A stretch of DNA of 64,000 bases, taken from Megalobrama amblycephala (Eukaryota > Chordata > Actinopteri > Cypriniformes > Xenocyprididae). The position numbers were made by a program, and so were the translations under genes. Below are positions 10,478 through 21,654 of this stretch, in pieces. How positions within the stretch are numbered: the stretch's first letter is position 1; every line of letters starts with the position of its first letter. The notes below the pieces were generated by a model, which was given only the letters and a program-made list of their open reading frames with translations, was not told the DNA's origin and made no database searches. The DNA is taken from NCBI RefSeq assembly GCF_018812025.1, contig NC_063062.1:1159754-1223753 (forward strand). Reading direction: 5' to 3'.

Positions 10478-10640
10478 AAGCACAGAGGTGTAAAGAGTAC
10501 CTGAAAACCATTCTTGAGTAAAAGTACAGCAAATATGACTCCATTACAAGTCACCAATTCCAATACGGCTTGAGTAAAAGTCTTAGCATCTGATTTTAAC
10601 AGTACTGAAGTATTTTACTCATGCTGAATGTAGGTTCAAA
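10478..10640 (+). repeat. Dispersed repeat family B fragment (AGTAAAAGTAC type)
   Basis: AGAGGTGTAAAGAGTACCTG, TTGAGTAAAAGTACAGC and CTTGAGTAAAAGTCTTAGC are characteristic of a dispersed fish repeat. Related text in the opposite sense occurs at 18845-19490 (TACTTTTACTTCACTAC). Confidence 0.5.
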
Positions 10641-11959
10641 GATGCACTAGTCAACACCTGAGAGACACGCCAGTGAAAATAAGAAACAGTTGATTTGTAA
10701 GATAAGAAATCATGTGTATTTTCTAAAATCAAAATAAAACCAAACACCTCAAAATTGCAATAAATCCTCAAAAACCTCTACAAACTCTCAGTTAAGCTCA
10801 AGTGCACAAAAGGCCATGAGTAAACAGATATCCTTCAGAAAGGTCTTGTCAATATAGCGGATAAAGAAAATAATAAGTGAAATCAAACAGTCAAAGTATA
10901 CTTGTACTGGAGGTGCTGGTTTCTGCCTCATCATCTGACCTCATCTTTTAAATCAAACCCCTGCGATTCAGCAACTACCTGCTATTCACATTCAAGTAAA
11001 GAATCCTTGTTGACAAGTTTGGGTGAGTGAAGGCCAAAACGAACAAGATATAGTACCTTCAATGCACTTAGATGGCAATATTGCTGCTTTATATCAGAAA
11101 CAAACTGCTGCAGAAAAAGTTAGGTGCCATGAAAAATGTAATGTAATGTAATTGCATGAGTAAAAAGTTCAAGAAAAAAAGGTCGAGCTCAAACTTGGCA
11201 TCATCAAGCTACGCCTTTGTTTTGAACAGGTGACCTCTAGCGGTGAAAAATTTACATATTGTAGCTTTAATACATTATATTGATGTTCTTCTTTATCATT
11301 ATACTTGTATGTAGAATTAGAACACTCCTGTTTTTTCTTTGTGATGTTTGTCATTTGTATTATTTGCATACTTCATTTAATGCATTTGTATACCTGCAAT
11401 ATCCTGTGCCACATATGTTAATTGCCAAACTCTCTAGGAGTTCTACTTGTGTTAATTGAATTCATCTGGTTGTCCCTAATTGTTAATCTACTATGAAAAG
11501 GGTAAATGTTTGATGCAATATGAGCACTGAAAATAGCAATGTGCTGAAATGTCTGCTCGTGTATAGCATTTAATTCACATGCACTTTTTGCACCATGCAA
11601 TTTATGAAATAAAAAAAGAGACTTTTTAGTCTGGACTGGATTCAGTATGCAGTCAGCAATCTTTTGGCTCTACACACCTGAAGCAAAAGGATTTGTTGTT
11701 TTGTTTTGTTTTTTACTTATTTGGAGCACAACAATTTTTTCTAGTTTCTGCTTCTCCAACAGAAATTCTAACTATAAGTAAGTTTGAAAGTACTTATTCT
11801 ACTAACTCAAACCCTAACCTAACAGTCTACTAATACTCTAATGGCTGCTATTTGACATGTAGTTGCAAAGTTTCTTATAATTAGTAGAATGTCTAAAGTG
11901 GACTATCAAAATAAAGTGTAACCAAATAATATACTTTTTATTTAAACATGTAATTTGTC
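10641..11959. other. AT-rich unique DNA, no gene seen
   Basis: A short stretch at about 11195-11270 (CATCATCAAGCTACGCCTTT, GACCTCTAGCGG) looks like another dispersed-repeat scrap. The small frames at 11169-11369 and 11418-11600 minus are treated as chance. Confidence 0.5.
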
Positions 11960-12145
11960 GATCACTCATCTGCCATCTTCACTTAAAGCAATGCATTCTG
12001 GGACTGCCTTCACTGAAGGAAATATACGATGCTGCCTTTGATAATGCCTCAAAACATAGCATTATGCAGCATAATGTGCCGGCCTATCTTCTGGAACTGC
12101 CTAAAAATGCTGTCTAGGCAGGCAGCTCACTAGACTTCGAAAGAG
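11960..12145 (+). repeat. Dispersed repeat family C fragment
   Basis: GGGACTGCCTTCACTGAAGG, GATGCTGCCTTTGATAATGC and GGCAGGCAGCTCACTAGACT. Related fragments are at 19500-19690 and 61665-61720 (GTACGCAGCTCACTAGG). Confidence 0.5.
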
Positions 12146-12595
12146 AGTTATCATCTCAGTAAATTTCAGTGTTAAATGCAGCAGAGCGCCATAAAGTGTT
12201 CTGCCGTGTCCTCTCAGTAACCGTAAATAAATCCCAGCTGTGTGCTCAAGAAAGAATATGATCATTTCTGGAGTCCCTAAAGGCTCATGAACACCGGGTG
12301 AACGTGTTAGATCACACTGTGGTTCGGGAGGCAGCAGGTGCTCGGACTCTCAAACGTCCCGCGGTAGCCGTAGGGCTCGGGAGAGAGCGAGACCCCGGAG
12401 CTGAATGCGTGCATCTACTCGCGGCTCCCCTGCGTAGCAAAGGCCTTGCCAGAGGCAACTAATCCTGAAGTCAAAACGAATTCGGACTGAGAAACTGACA
12501 GGTGGACAGTCTGATTCCAGACACTGCATTCACAGTGAGCTGCAGTTATGATGTTATTTAAGATGGAATTTATGCTAAATTCCCTTTAAGGCAAG
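12146..12595. promoter_or_regulatory. Candidate conserved non-coding element
   Basis: The part at 12290-12480 is GC-rich and CpG-retaining for this window (GTCCCGCGGTAGCCGTAGGG), has no repeat structure and no coding frame. Composition is the only support. Confidence 0.27.
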
Positions 12596-12599
12596 TCAT

Positions 12600-12795
12600 C
12601 TCCGCTTTTTTCAGTTATGCAAGTCATGCAACCGGAGCTTCTAAAGGCAGCTGCAGTGATGTGATGACTTTACCAAACAGCGATTGGCTCCTTTGTTTAG
12701 AAGGCGGGACTTATTCCGCCATAATGCGCATTGCACTTTCTCCCATTCATAGTAATATGAGTGCACTGTCTTTAAAGACTATGGTTATGCACTGA
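12600..12795 (+). repeat. Dispersed repeat fragment (family D)
   Basis: GGAGCTTCTAAAGGCAGCTG, GCGATTGGCTCC and GGCGGGACTTATTCCGCCAT. The last is a local palindrome-like block. I associate this text with a repeated fish sequence, but no second copy lies in the window. Confidence 0.4.
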
Positions 12796-12811
12796 TTATC
12801 TTCTTCCTGCA

Positions 12812-12985
12812 CTCTCAGAAACAAAGGTACAAAAGCTATGGGGCGGTACCCTTTCAAAAAGTACTATTATTTACCATTTAGGTACTAATAGGCACCCTTA
12901 AGGGGTAAATAAGGTACAAAAGTATACCTTTTGAAAAGTTTCCCACCCCAGTTTCAGCTTTTGTATCTATTTTCCTGTGAGTGTT
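12812..12985. mobile_element. Short hairpin MITE-like element
   Basis: The left end CACTCTCAGAAACAAAGGTA then CAAAAGCT is mirrored on the right by AGCTTTTGTATCTATTTTCC then TGTGAGTG. The inner parts also pair (GGTACCCTTTCAAAAAGTAC against TATACCTTTTGAAAAGT). The whole about 170 bp can fold into an imperfect hairpin, typical of a small non-autonomous DNA element. Confidence 0.65.
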
Positions 12986-13245
12986 GAATTGAATCAACAG
13001 TGAACTGACTTGAGCTGAATAACAACATTATTGTCTGAAACTAAACTCGTTTCATTATTAATGAACTTCAAACAGTTCTTGAACTGAACTGAATCATTGA
13101 ACTGACATGAGCTGAATAATATCACTTTTAGCCACTTTTGTCTCTTTAGAGCTGCTTTACAGCAGAATTTGAATTGGTCCCATATTTGATGAAGTTTGAA
13201 ACTATCTGTACTGTATAAAGTACTACTGAAATAAAGGTGATTTGA
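12986..13245 (+). repeat. Dispersed repeat with LINE/SINE-like 3' tail
   Basis: GAACTGACTTGAGCTGAATA occurs at about 13003 and a variant (GAACTGACATGAGCTGAATA) at about 13098. The end reads CTGTATAAAGTACTACTG then AAATAAAGGTGATTTGACT, resembling the tail shared by many teleost L2-mobilised SINEs. Classification is by resemblance only. Confidence 0.5.
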
Positions 13246-13735
13246 CTCTCCACCGCAGTGCTTTCATATTCAAACTTGATGTTAATTAAGCCACATGTAT
13301 TTATAAAACGGAAATACGCTTTAAACGGTATACAGAAAATGCCTCAATGTCACAATGTTTTGGGCCATAATGAACAGGGAATCTAACATTAAAGCAAATT
13401 ACGGTTTGATTTCAGTCACACAAAGCGATCATTTGACTTTATAAAACTTGGATTATTCCTTTATTGAATAGAAAACAGCGGCATGAACATTTATCAGCAA
13501 GTCATACGAGTTTGGAATGACACGAGGATTGAATTATTCCCTTAAAAATGGAGTTCCAGCTTCTTTCTGCAGTTTCTTAAAAAAGACTCAAATTTTTGAG
13601 GTTAAAAGAAAAATGGAGAGATAAAATATAGAGTATTAATTTACACCTCATTTTCATTCCTGAAATAGAAACAGCCTGGAAGATGTTATTAATAAAGAAT
13701 TAATATATTCATATTTTATCACCTTGTCCAGGCAC
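13246..13735. other. AT-rich unique DNA, no feature seen
   Basis: No open frame above chance, no repeat recognised. Confidence 0.55.
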
Positions 13736-13990
13736 CTTGGCAATTAATGTGGGCTCATATGAAACAGAATCTGACCGGTTTCTGCTCAGAGACGATCAGT
13801 TAATAATTCACTCCATCACACCTGTGATCACACACACTGCAGCCATAGACACTAATTAAACCCCAGCGACCAATCAGGGTCATGCTCTGGATGGAGAATT
13901 GGCATAATTAGAGGGGCACAGAATGAGGACTCACAATAAGTGAATTGTGCCATTATTCTATACCGTACAAAGACCCAGGACTGCTAGGAT
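13736..13990. promoter_or_regulatory. Candidate conserved non-coding element
   Basis: Repeat-free stretch with clustered homeodomain-type core sites (GGCAATTAATG, GTTAATAATTC, ACACTAATTAAA, GGCATAATTAGAG) and a CCAAT box (CGACCAATCAGG). This fits an enhancer of a developmental gene but is supported by motif content alone. Confidence 0.32.
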
Positions 13991-14104
13991 TGGAAATGAA
14001 ATGCTCTGAGTCACGACTCAAGACCTCATGGAGACCTTAAGATCCACCTGAAGTTGGTTTATGGTGTTGACGAAATATCAAAGTTATTTAGAGTTTTGAG
14101 AGCC

Positions 14105-14190
14105 ACTTACCTGCAGAGTTTAGTTCCCAAACCAAAGACCTTGATTAGTCAATTCAGGTGACATGGAGCTAAACTCTGCAGGAAGGTGGT
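14105..14190. repeat. Small inverted-repeat fragment
   Basis: A perfect 14-bp inverted pair, CCTGCAGAGTTTAG (14110-14123) and CTAAACTCTGCAGG (14169-14182), encloses 45 bp. It directly precedes the long TA tract and resembles a dispersed fish repeat scrap. Confidence 0.6.
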
Positions 14191-14321
<131 letters not shown>

Positions 14322-14785
14322 CATTGCAATTATTTTTTAATTTCTTTTTTAACAATAAATATCACACACACATATATATACTTTAACGCTGCTAATCACA
14401 GTCACGCTGTGATCTGTTGGAAACTATGGAAAAGAGCTTTAAGAGATTCTTCAAAAATTCTCCTTTTGTGAAAAACACCATATGTTAAGAATGACATGAA
14501 AACTATTCTAGTTTTCTAAAACTAGTAATGTTTGCTGTATGTTAAGTGTGTAAGTGTTTGCGTAATGTGTGTGACTGCATGAGAAACAGCTTCAGTTAAA
14601 CTATTAAATGCAATAACTAGGCGTCCCACACACACATACTCTTATTAACACTCATATAGTGCTGTGAAAACAACAAATTCCCTTCTGACTCACTTTATGA
14701 GGTCTCATATGTTTTGGTGTCACAGTTATTTATTTCCTGACTAAACTACACGACACACGACAGTTCCTAATACTGAACAATTCCA
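14322..14785. other. AT-rich unique DNA, no feature seen
   Basis: No recognised repeat or open frame. A short CA run occurs near 14362-14372. Confidence 0.55.
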
Positions 14786-15180
14786 CAGAGCATGAGTGCG
14801 AATATCGCTGCTTATTATGGCGAACGCGGGCTGAATACCAATGCCCAGATTCTGGGAGAATAATTAGGTGTCACAGACCGGCATGCTGGATATCCAAATG
14901 CCCAGCGCAGCGGAAGCGGGCTGATTGGCATGGCTGGCGTGGGCACAGTGAAGGGTCAAATAATGAACAGAAATCTGTTTGTTGGTGCTTTTTTAAATGG
15001 AAATCACAGAGCGTGACTAACAGGCAGCCATGTGTTTTCTGATGCAGAACGCCTTGCAGAAGGAAACTAAAGCACTCGTATTTTTTTTCAACGCGGAGGA
15101 AACAGGAAATTGGACACACTTGGCATCCACACAGGCCAGGAAACTTGACTCGCTGAACATCTCCATCTAGAACCACATCT
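14786..15180. promoter_or_regulatory. Candidate conserved non-coding element
   Basis: The 14790-14990 part is GC-richer than its flanks (GGCGAACGCGGGCTGAATAC, GCCCAGCGCAGCGGAAGCGG) with TAATTAGG and GGGTCAAATAATG sites. A minus-strand frame (101 codons, 14871-15176) spans it but resembles nothing known. Confidence 0.3.
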
Positions 15181-15719
15181 ATTAGCCTTCATTAAAATGC
15201 AAACAGGTTGCTGATGAGGAGAACTGAATCTTTTGAAGAGAGATTGTAACTCCACTTGAATAAATGGCTACTCTATTGGCCCAGAGAGGAAGAAAGAAAG
15301 GAGAACATGTGCTTGACTTTTAGTTTTACCAGCTCAATTGTTGACACATTTCCTATAGTTGCGTATGTATATGTATATATGTATGTATACATACATGAAA
15401 GTACAAATATTTTGAGATGGACATTAAGGCAGAAACATTCATGAGACAAGTGCATATTTCTTGTCTTTGAATTACTTCTACAGAGCGAATTTTAAAAGTG
15501 TTTTGTCCACATCAGTACGAGAATGAAGATGTTCAAGAACCGTTAATTTAACCGAACGCCAAGCAGATCGTTCTGTTCCAGTATTTGTCCTCAAATCCCA
15601 ACCCTACAACTGAAATAATGGATTTCCTCAGGCGAAATATCATCCTTTGATCATTGCTAACATGGAGATCTGAGGAAGTAAATGTGGCACTTATCATCCT
15701 CATTTGGAGGTCATTTTTT
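15181..15719. other. Unique DNA, no feature seen
   Basis: Short TA/GTAT runs near 15365-15395. No recognisable gene. Confidence 0.55.
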
Positions 15720-15769
15720 ACTTTTCTCTCTCTTTCTTATCTTCACTTTTTTCTTCTTTTCCTCATCAG

Positions 15770-15878
15770 AAATGGAGCCGATTTAATGACCCTCATCCCC
15801 GGAGATTCTGTTCAGCCGCTTCCATCTACCAGAACCAGCGACCCGCTGAACCCAAATGTGTTTAAACTCTCTGTTTAA
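15770..15878 (+). other. Candidate exon behind strong acceptor
   Basis: A roughly 50-nt pyrimidine tract (15715-15766) ends in CATCAG (acceptor AG at 15768-15769). Downstream, two frames are open up to stops near 15850-15878. One reads NGADLMTLIPGDSVQPL... to FKLSV and the other KWSRFNDPHPRRFCS... to KCV. Having two equally open frames makes coding uncertain. There is no nearby AATAAA or clear donor. The protein is not recognised. Confidence 0.2.
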
Positions 15879-16194
15879 AGGGATCTCACCGTATGAGACT
15901 TCGACAGAACGGACTCTCTCGGATATGCTTGAAACGCAACATCTACAGTTTCTGCTCCGTTGCTTCTGCTGCGGCTGCAAAAGTTTCACTTTTTGTTTTT
16001 AACAAGGCTCAAGTTTAAGTCAAACATCTGTAGATGGATACTTCAAGCTGGAGTTTCAAAGACACGGCTGTGATGCGAGACACACGGACCCCTGCTGAAT
16101 GAGGAGACATTGATTTGGAAGCAACTGATGTCAGTGGCAGAAGCTATATATGTGATATCCGATAAATCATGACATGAGCTATGATGCACAGATA
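15879..16194. other. Unique DNA, no feature seen
   Basis: Moderately GC-rich near 15900-15970, then AT-rich. It could be untranslated sequence if the upstream exon is real, but no polyadenylation signal is seen. Confidence 0.45.
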
Positions 16195-16655
16195 TAAATC
16201 AGAGGTTAGGCTACTCCCATACACTGTTATCGGGAATAGCATACTACCACATACTGCTCTTACTATTCGTTCTTGTGCAGTATATAGTATGCATACCGTT
16301 CACAGTATGCATGGCATAACTCAGATGATCTACACATTTCCCACAATGCAACATGCCTACGTGCTTCTGTTTTCAGTGCAACAAATTAACTGGAAGTCAT
16401 GACTACCATGCTAAAAAATGCATTTTTATTTTCAAGATGATTACTAGACGCCACTCACATGTGACGTGATGAGATCATGTGATGATATCATTATCGTTAA
16501 AATAACACTGATGTAGTACATTTGAAATCATTGCATAATCCATAGTTTGTATATTTTCATACTGTCTGCATGCATAATGCAAAAACAGTAGGCCGTATGC
16601 AGTATATACTGCACTGTTAGTACTATACTAGTATTTCATTTCAAAAATAGCTGTA
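16195..16655. mobile_element. MITE-like element (family E, GTATGC-rich ends)
   Basis: Both ends are rich in CAGTATATAGTATGCATACC-type sequence. On the left are AGCATACTACCACATACTGC and GTGCAGTATATAGTATGC; on the right are GCCGTATGCAGTATATACTG and TTAGTACTATACTAG. The ends are roughly inverted and enclose about 300 bp without coding capacity. Text at 37851-38115 (CATACTACATACTATATAG) appears related. Confidence 0.5.
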
Positions 16656-17115
16656 GACCCTAAAGCCCCTATTGGTTCTATATGAGTGTTTTCTTTTTAG
16701 ATGTTCTGTCAGTACAGCACCGCTAACGCTCAGATCACTTTATATTTCTACGGCGCATGTCAGTGTAAATGAAAAACATATTCAATGGAATTTATTTGAC
16801 AGCGGCCATAATAAACTCTTACCGTGAGCCGGATACTGTCTCGTAAAGCGCTTGGGCTTGAGAAGCCAATCAGGAATCACAAGGTCAGTTTATGGCGGCC
16901 GTCAGTAAGTTACGGCTTCAGCTCTGGATTTCAAAACACTAATAGAGGATGTCTTCAGATTGTGCTCAGGCATTTTTAAACAGTATATGATCATTGTGCA
17001 CTGAAAAACATTTGATGTAGAAACAATTTTTACCATAAATTGCTAGAAAATTTTATGAATTTTATGAAGTAACTGTATGAATGATGAGACATGCCGAGAA
17101 AACCCTGATCGTTTA
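16656..17115. other. Unique DNA, no gene seen
   Basis: Contains no recognised repeat. The 16740-16920 part is GC-richer (TATGGCGGCCGTCAG). Confidence 0.5.
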
Positions 17116-17473
17116 TTTCATGCAGTCACAGTTTTCTTATGTTATTTTTGGTTAGCAAAGTGCAAATTCTTTTGTATCACCTTTTTTTCTCTTGTTTATT
17201 GCTAGTTAGAAAGGTAGGGATGTATCTGTATTTTTGTTATATTTTCCTTTTGGTTGGGAAAGTATCATGGGTGGAGGTAGTTTCTTTTTGTTTGTTATTT
17301 TGGCTGGGCTCAACCCTGAAATGATTGCTTCCTATACTGTCTGATATATATATTGTGGACAATAAATTTGTTATACCTTTGAAAGAACTTTGGTGTACAA
17401 CGATGACTTTCTTTATTGTTATTTTACCCCCTAGACCAGGGATGGCAACATAATTTGGGGGCTCGTCCGGGAT
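17116..17473 (+). mobile_element. LTR retroelement fragment: LTR 3' part with tRNA-Pro primer site
   Basis: A perfect 18-nt proline-tRNA primer-binding site, TGGGGGCTCGTCCGGGAT, lies at 17456-17473. Five bases upstream the presumed LTR ends in ...GGCAACA (17450). Within the LTR, CAATAAA (17360-17366) is a polyadenylation signal some 85 bp before the LTR end. Upstream are three or four imperfect repeats of a TTGGTTAGCAAAG / TTGGTTGGGAAAG / TTGGCTGGG motif, like U3 enhancer repeats. Proline primers are used by gammaretrovirus-like ERVs and some other fish LTR elements, so the superfamily is open. The LTR start is not resolved. No gag or pol frame survives downstream. Confidence 0.75.
17456..17473 (+). 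other. tRNA-Pro primer-binding site
   Basis: The 18 nt are complementary to the 3' end of tRNA-Pro, including the CCA end (TGG start). It follows directly after an LTR-like 3' end, which is the position where reverse transcription is primed. Confidence 0.85.
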
Positions 17474-18844
17474 TTTTTTAATAGGTTATAAGCATATTGT
17501 TGTGCAAGTAAACAGTGTTTCTCTTAAAATAGAAACTGAGACATAAAAAGTTTAGAGTGATACAATGAATGTGCATATCAGCTCAGATCATTTGATTCTG
17601 CACTGTAAGGAAAGTCTAATGTACCGTTTTAATATAAAGGAATTTTCGGTGTTGGTTTTTTACAGTAATTTTGGGTTTTGTTTCACCTGTATTTTGAATT
17701 ATGCACTGTACTGTGTTGTTTTATTGTTGAAGGAAATGTCTGTTAATATAATGGAAAATGTTCTAGTGGAAAATTACCAGTACCTTCTCTGTTTTTCTAT
17801 GGATTTTTGTGTGGTGGAATTTTATGAGAAATGAGTTCATCTTGAGATCTCTGGCTATTGATTGCAGACTTTGGTATTTGTGATATTGCACAAGCTGATG
17901 TCTCTGGATCTCAAATCCCCTTGACCTTTCATTACTGATGTTTGTCAAGACTATCACAGGAAAATATTGATATTTGCAGATCCTTTCAGATTAATTTATT
18001 CCAGGATCCCGATGTGACATGATTGTTGCCTCATATTGTATGTTTGGTGCAAGAACCTTTGTGTTTGAAGTCATTCAGGTCTGACTCCATCAGATCAATT
18101 TATTCTTTTTTATTGAATATCATGAAATATCATTCATTCACTGAGTAATAGGAACTAAGCAGAACTAGCAAATGGCTACAGAGTGAGATCTTGTTTCTCT
18201 CGCTCGTTTTATTCAGTTTCAGGCAGGTGTCTAATGCCCAGCATGGTGTTTTATTAGTGTGAGATGGGCTTGTAATGCAGCATAATTTCCCAGATGACCT
18301 TCAGCTAAAGCTCCTCATTCCTCAGCGTGTTTTGCTTTAGAACTCACATTCTACATCGAGTGGCAACCAAATACAGTTTATCATTCAAATGTATCAAAAG
18401 CATCCTGAAATGTAACCGCATTGTTGAAAGTTTTAACTTGCATTTTCTTTGACCTTGTAATTACCTTTTATTAATTACATTTATCATTTTTTCATGTTGT
18501 CAGGGACCTGCTGCCCATTTTAACCAGCTGAGAACAACCAAGCTTCTGCAGAGGAAGAAAATCAAGCCAGGCACATTTCCAGTGGGCGAGTTTCAAAGTC
18601 CATCAGAGGAGTATCTGTCCATTCTTTGCTCATGTCTGTGTGAATGTGTGTAGGAGGTCAGCAGATTTTCAAGGGCTGCTGCTCCTTTAGCAGACGAGAG
18701 AGAAATCCGTGATTCAGTGCTGCAGATTCTCTCGCAGAACAGTGTTATTTAAGTATCATTGAAATACTATTATAGTTTTTAATATTTTTAATTAAGATTT
18801 TATATATTTTCCGTTTTCACATACACACTGCAGCTAAATTCAGT
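17474..18844. other. Possible LTR-element leader remnant, then unique DNA
   Basis: The first few hundred bases (to about 17830) may belong to the leader of the LTR element, but every frame is short (longest 89 codons, 17565-17834). The rest is AT-rich unique DNA without a recognisable gene. No second LTR copy is visible. Confidence 0.4.
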
Positions 18845-19490
18845 TGTCAGTTCACCTTTCAGCATTGGTGGATGGTAAGAAGTACATTTTTTCAAGCATC
18901 TGTACTTGGTATTTTTATTTTGGGAAACTTTTACTTTTACTTCACTACATTCCAAAGCATAATATCATACTTTTTTTTACTCCAGCACATTTCATAAAAA
19001 CATGTCATTCCTTGTTATTCCGAGCTGAAGAAATCAATACCCCCTCTGAGATGCAAGAGCAAGATGCTTTCCACTGAGTCTGTTGAATTGGTTCACAAAT
19101 CGAACTGAACGATTAATTTGCAAATCGGACTGATTGCAGCTGTTCTTGAAACAACTTCGATTCAATGATCTGGCCAAAACGAGCCAAGAACTGGAATATC
19201 GTCGGTGCTTGAACGTGCGCATAACTGAAAAGTTAATGTTTTGATAGTGTATACGCTTTGGTACTAAAATAAAAAGTTTGTTTATTTGCAGATCAATACG
19301 CTAATCTTCCTTAATAGTGCTGACTAGTGCTGGCTAAATAATTAATATGGTTCATCGATCAGTACTTTTTACTTTTAATACTCATTATAAACAAGTATTT
19401 TTGAAAATGAGCACTTAAATTTTTCACTACAGTAATATTACTTGTACTTGATTTGTGCACCTCATCTGTACACACAGAGTTCAGTAATTT
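18845..19490 (-). repeat. Dispersed repeat family B fragments, interrupted
   Basis: ACTTTTACTTTTACTTCACT (18928 region) and TACTTTTTACTTTTAATACT then TTACTTGTACTTGATTTGTG (19362-19460) are the reverse sense of the AGTAAAAGTAC repeat at 10478-10640. An unrelated stretch lies between the two parts. Confidence 0.5.
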
Positions 19491-19499
19491 ACAGGAGTG

Positions 19500-19690
19500 A
19501 CAACCACATTCTACAACTGAATTAATGTTGTACGTACATTTCCACAGTGCATTCTGGGATTGCCTTGTCCATGTATCATATATGTGATGCAACCATAGAA
19601 TCTGGCAAAACAAGTCAGCATTTAGCATTTTTAGGTCTAAGATGCCGTAAAATCTATGAAGGCAGCTAACTATAGGGGAACAGAGTCTCT
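19500..19690 (+). repeat. Dispersed repeat family C fragment
   Basis: GTGCATTCTGGGATTGCCTT, TCAGCATTTAGCATTTTTAG and GAAGGCAGCTAACTATAGG correspond in order to the fragment at 11960-12145. Confidence 0.45.
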
Positions 19691-20000
19691 GTGTTCAGTT
19701 TTGGCTCATGATGTGTTTATGGTTCTGTTCTCAATCATTCTGAAGATTATAACACACCACAACACTGATCACACACCTGCAAATACACCACTGAATGCCA
19801 ACCAACCTGGATAGTGTGTTTGATTATGTTAACATCGAAGCACTGCGCCAAAAACACTCTGGGCTTAAATTAGCACCACTGACTTAGACCAGAAGAAACT
19901 GCCATGTAAAGCCGCCAACCACAGTTTGGTTTGTGTTCTTGTTAAGTCTTTTAGGGGAGGGCAAATCCGCATCACAATAATAGACCATTGTGGAAATACA
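19691..20000. other. Unique DNA, no feature seen
   Basis: No recognised repeat or frame. Confidence 0.55.
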
Positions 20001-20391
20001 ATCCCAGCAGAGTGGGAATGTTCTTTGAACGTTCTGGCAAGGTTCTCTCAATGTTCAGAACAAACATTCTTTCAGGAATGATTATCGAACATCCCTTCAA
20101 AGTTATCTGGTCTTTAATAATGTTCTCAAAAAACGTTTATACATCATTATACATTAAATGTTACTATTTTTAAATGTTACTATTGTTTCAGAATGTTCAA
20201 AGAACATTCAAAAGTAACATTCTCATAATGTTTGCAAAATGATCAAATGGAATGTTCTTTTAACCTTCACATAAGAAAAAAATATTTTCAAAACATTTAA
20301 AAAATTGGAGAACAAAAGTCGGAGAACATTCAGAAATGTTAATATGAACATTGGCAAAACATTCCTAACACATATTTCTGTTAGCTGGGAT
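20001..20391 (+). mobile_element. Dispersed element F with inverted ends, copy 1
   Basis: The segment begins ATCCCAGCAGAG and ends GTTAGCTGGGAT, giving an 8-bp terminal inverted repeat (ATCCCAGC / GCTGGGAT). The body is full of AATGTTC / GAACATT motifs (TTCTTTGAACGTTCTGGCAA, GGTTCTCTCAATGTTCAGAA). A second, reversed copy is at 60118-60507. It has no coding capacity and is probably a non-autonomous DNA element. Confidence 0.7.
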
Positions 20392-21654
20392 GCCACTGCA
20401 ATCTCTATGAGTTTTATGAAAATACAGAGGACAATATGACCAGACTAGAAAGAAATGAGATTAATGAATCCCATCCGTCATACAGCATAGTGACTGACGA
20501 ACTTTGTACCATTAATAAGAATGTGAAGGATCCATATGAGCAGCTGCAGCGTTTGATTGACAGTTTAATCTATTGGGGTTAGCAGCCTGATGGCAGATGA
20601 AAGGGGCTTTGCTTCCTTCGCCCAATTAAAGGCTCATTTTGAGAAGGAGCCCATGGAGACGGGTCTGTTAGGAAGCGTTCGGATCCAGCTGCAGGTGCGT
20701 CTGGCTGGACGGATTGCTTGCTAAATGTCTCGTCCCAAAAGCTCCACTGTCTTTCCTTCGCTCTCACACACACTGAATAACAGAAGGCCCTCTGTGTCCG
20801 ACAGATCACGCTGTTCATTTCTTTGGTCTCCTGCAGGTGTCGATTTCAGAAGGAGCTGAGAGGAGTCTTGCAAGAAAAGCAACAGTATCATGATTCAGAA
20901 AATCTGTGATAGAGTTATACAGTGCTTTTTTACACATGGAATTATTTATTGTGTTTGATAAGTCAAGTATTACTATTATTATTATTATTAAAAATCTAGA
21001 TATTTCTGCAACCACACCCAGCACAGTAGCATCATGATGTTAAGTTTTGCAAGGGCAAACACTGGGATTTTCTATAGTAAATGTATTCCTGATTGATTTT
21101 TATTGTTTGTGCTTGTGTGAAATGATATTTTCTTCTTTCATATTTGGTTTGTGTGTCTCTGGAGAGTTTCTGGTTTTCAGTGTTCAGTCCCAGGACGTCT
21201 ACCCTGCATTCAGCACAGAATGTCTCCCAGAAAGACCCCCGACTCCAGGAAAAGACTTTTTGTGTTTCATGCATTCGGACCGTATCGTATTTCTGCAGAC
21301 CTGGATCTGAATATCATCACTGTGCCGCTGCACTGATCTGATGACGGTGAAAAAAAAAAAAAACAACTCCTTGAAAAAGGAAACCTCCTTTTGTTAGCCA
21401 AAAGCGCACATTTCAATTTGCACAAGTTAAGATAACAAAATAATTTTTACATGATTTGATTTAATAGGACCGCGTCTATAGGTTTTCTAGTTTTACAAGT
21501 GTTTAGTTTCAACCCTGAACTATCACACCTGGCATCTAAACAACCACAAGACTGAGAAAGGAGCTGGTTGGTTTTGGTCCATAGGTTTTCACCTCCCCTC
21601 AGAATCAAATGCATTTTATACAAACAAGATACTAACTATCTTGAACACATTAAA
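20392..21654. other. Unique DNA with a low-repeat block, no gene seen
   Basis: The 20500-20850 part is GC-richer and repeat-free. A 44-codon ATG frame (20590-20724) runs across a GTGCGT donor-like site near 20695 but lacks other support. An ATT tract at 20970-20990 and a poly-A run near 21350-21363 are minor. Confidence 0.45.

Noticed and set aside
17474..17834. Possible gag-like coding region after the primer site
   Set aside because: The frame starting at 17565 is only 89 codons, with no recognisable retroelement motif; called only a possible leader remnant.
20590..20724. Small ATG frame MADERGFASFAQLKAHFEKEP... with a GTGCGT donor-like site
   Set aside because: Poor start context, no acceptor, and no recognised domain; a conserved non-coding block is as likely.
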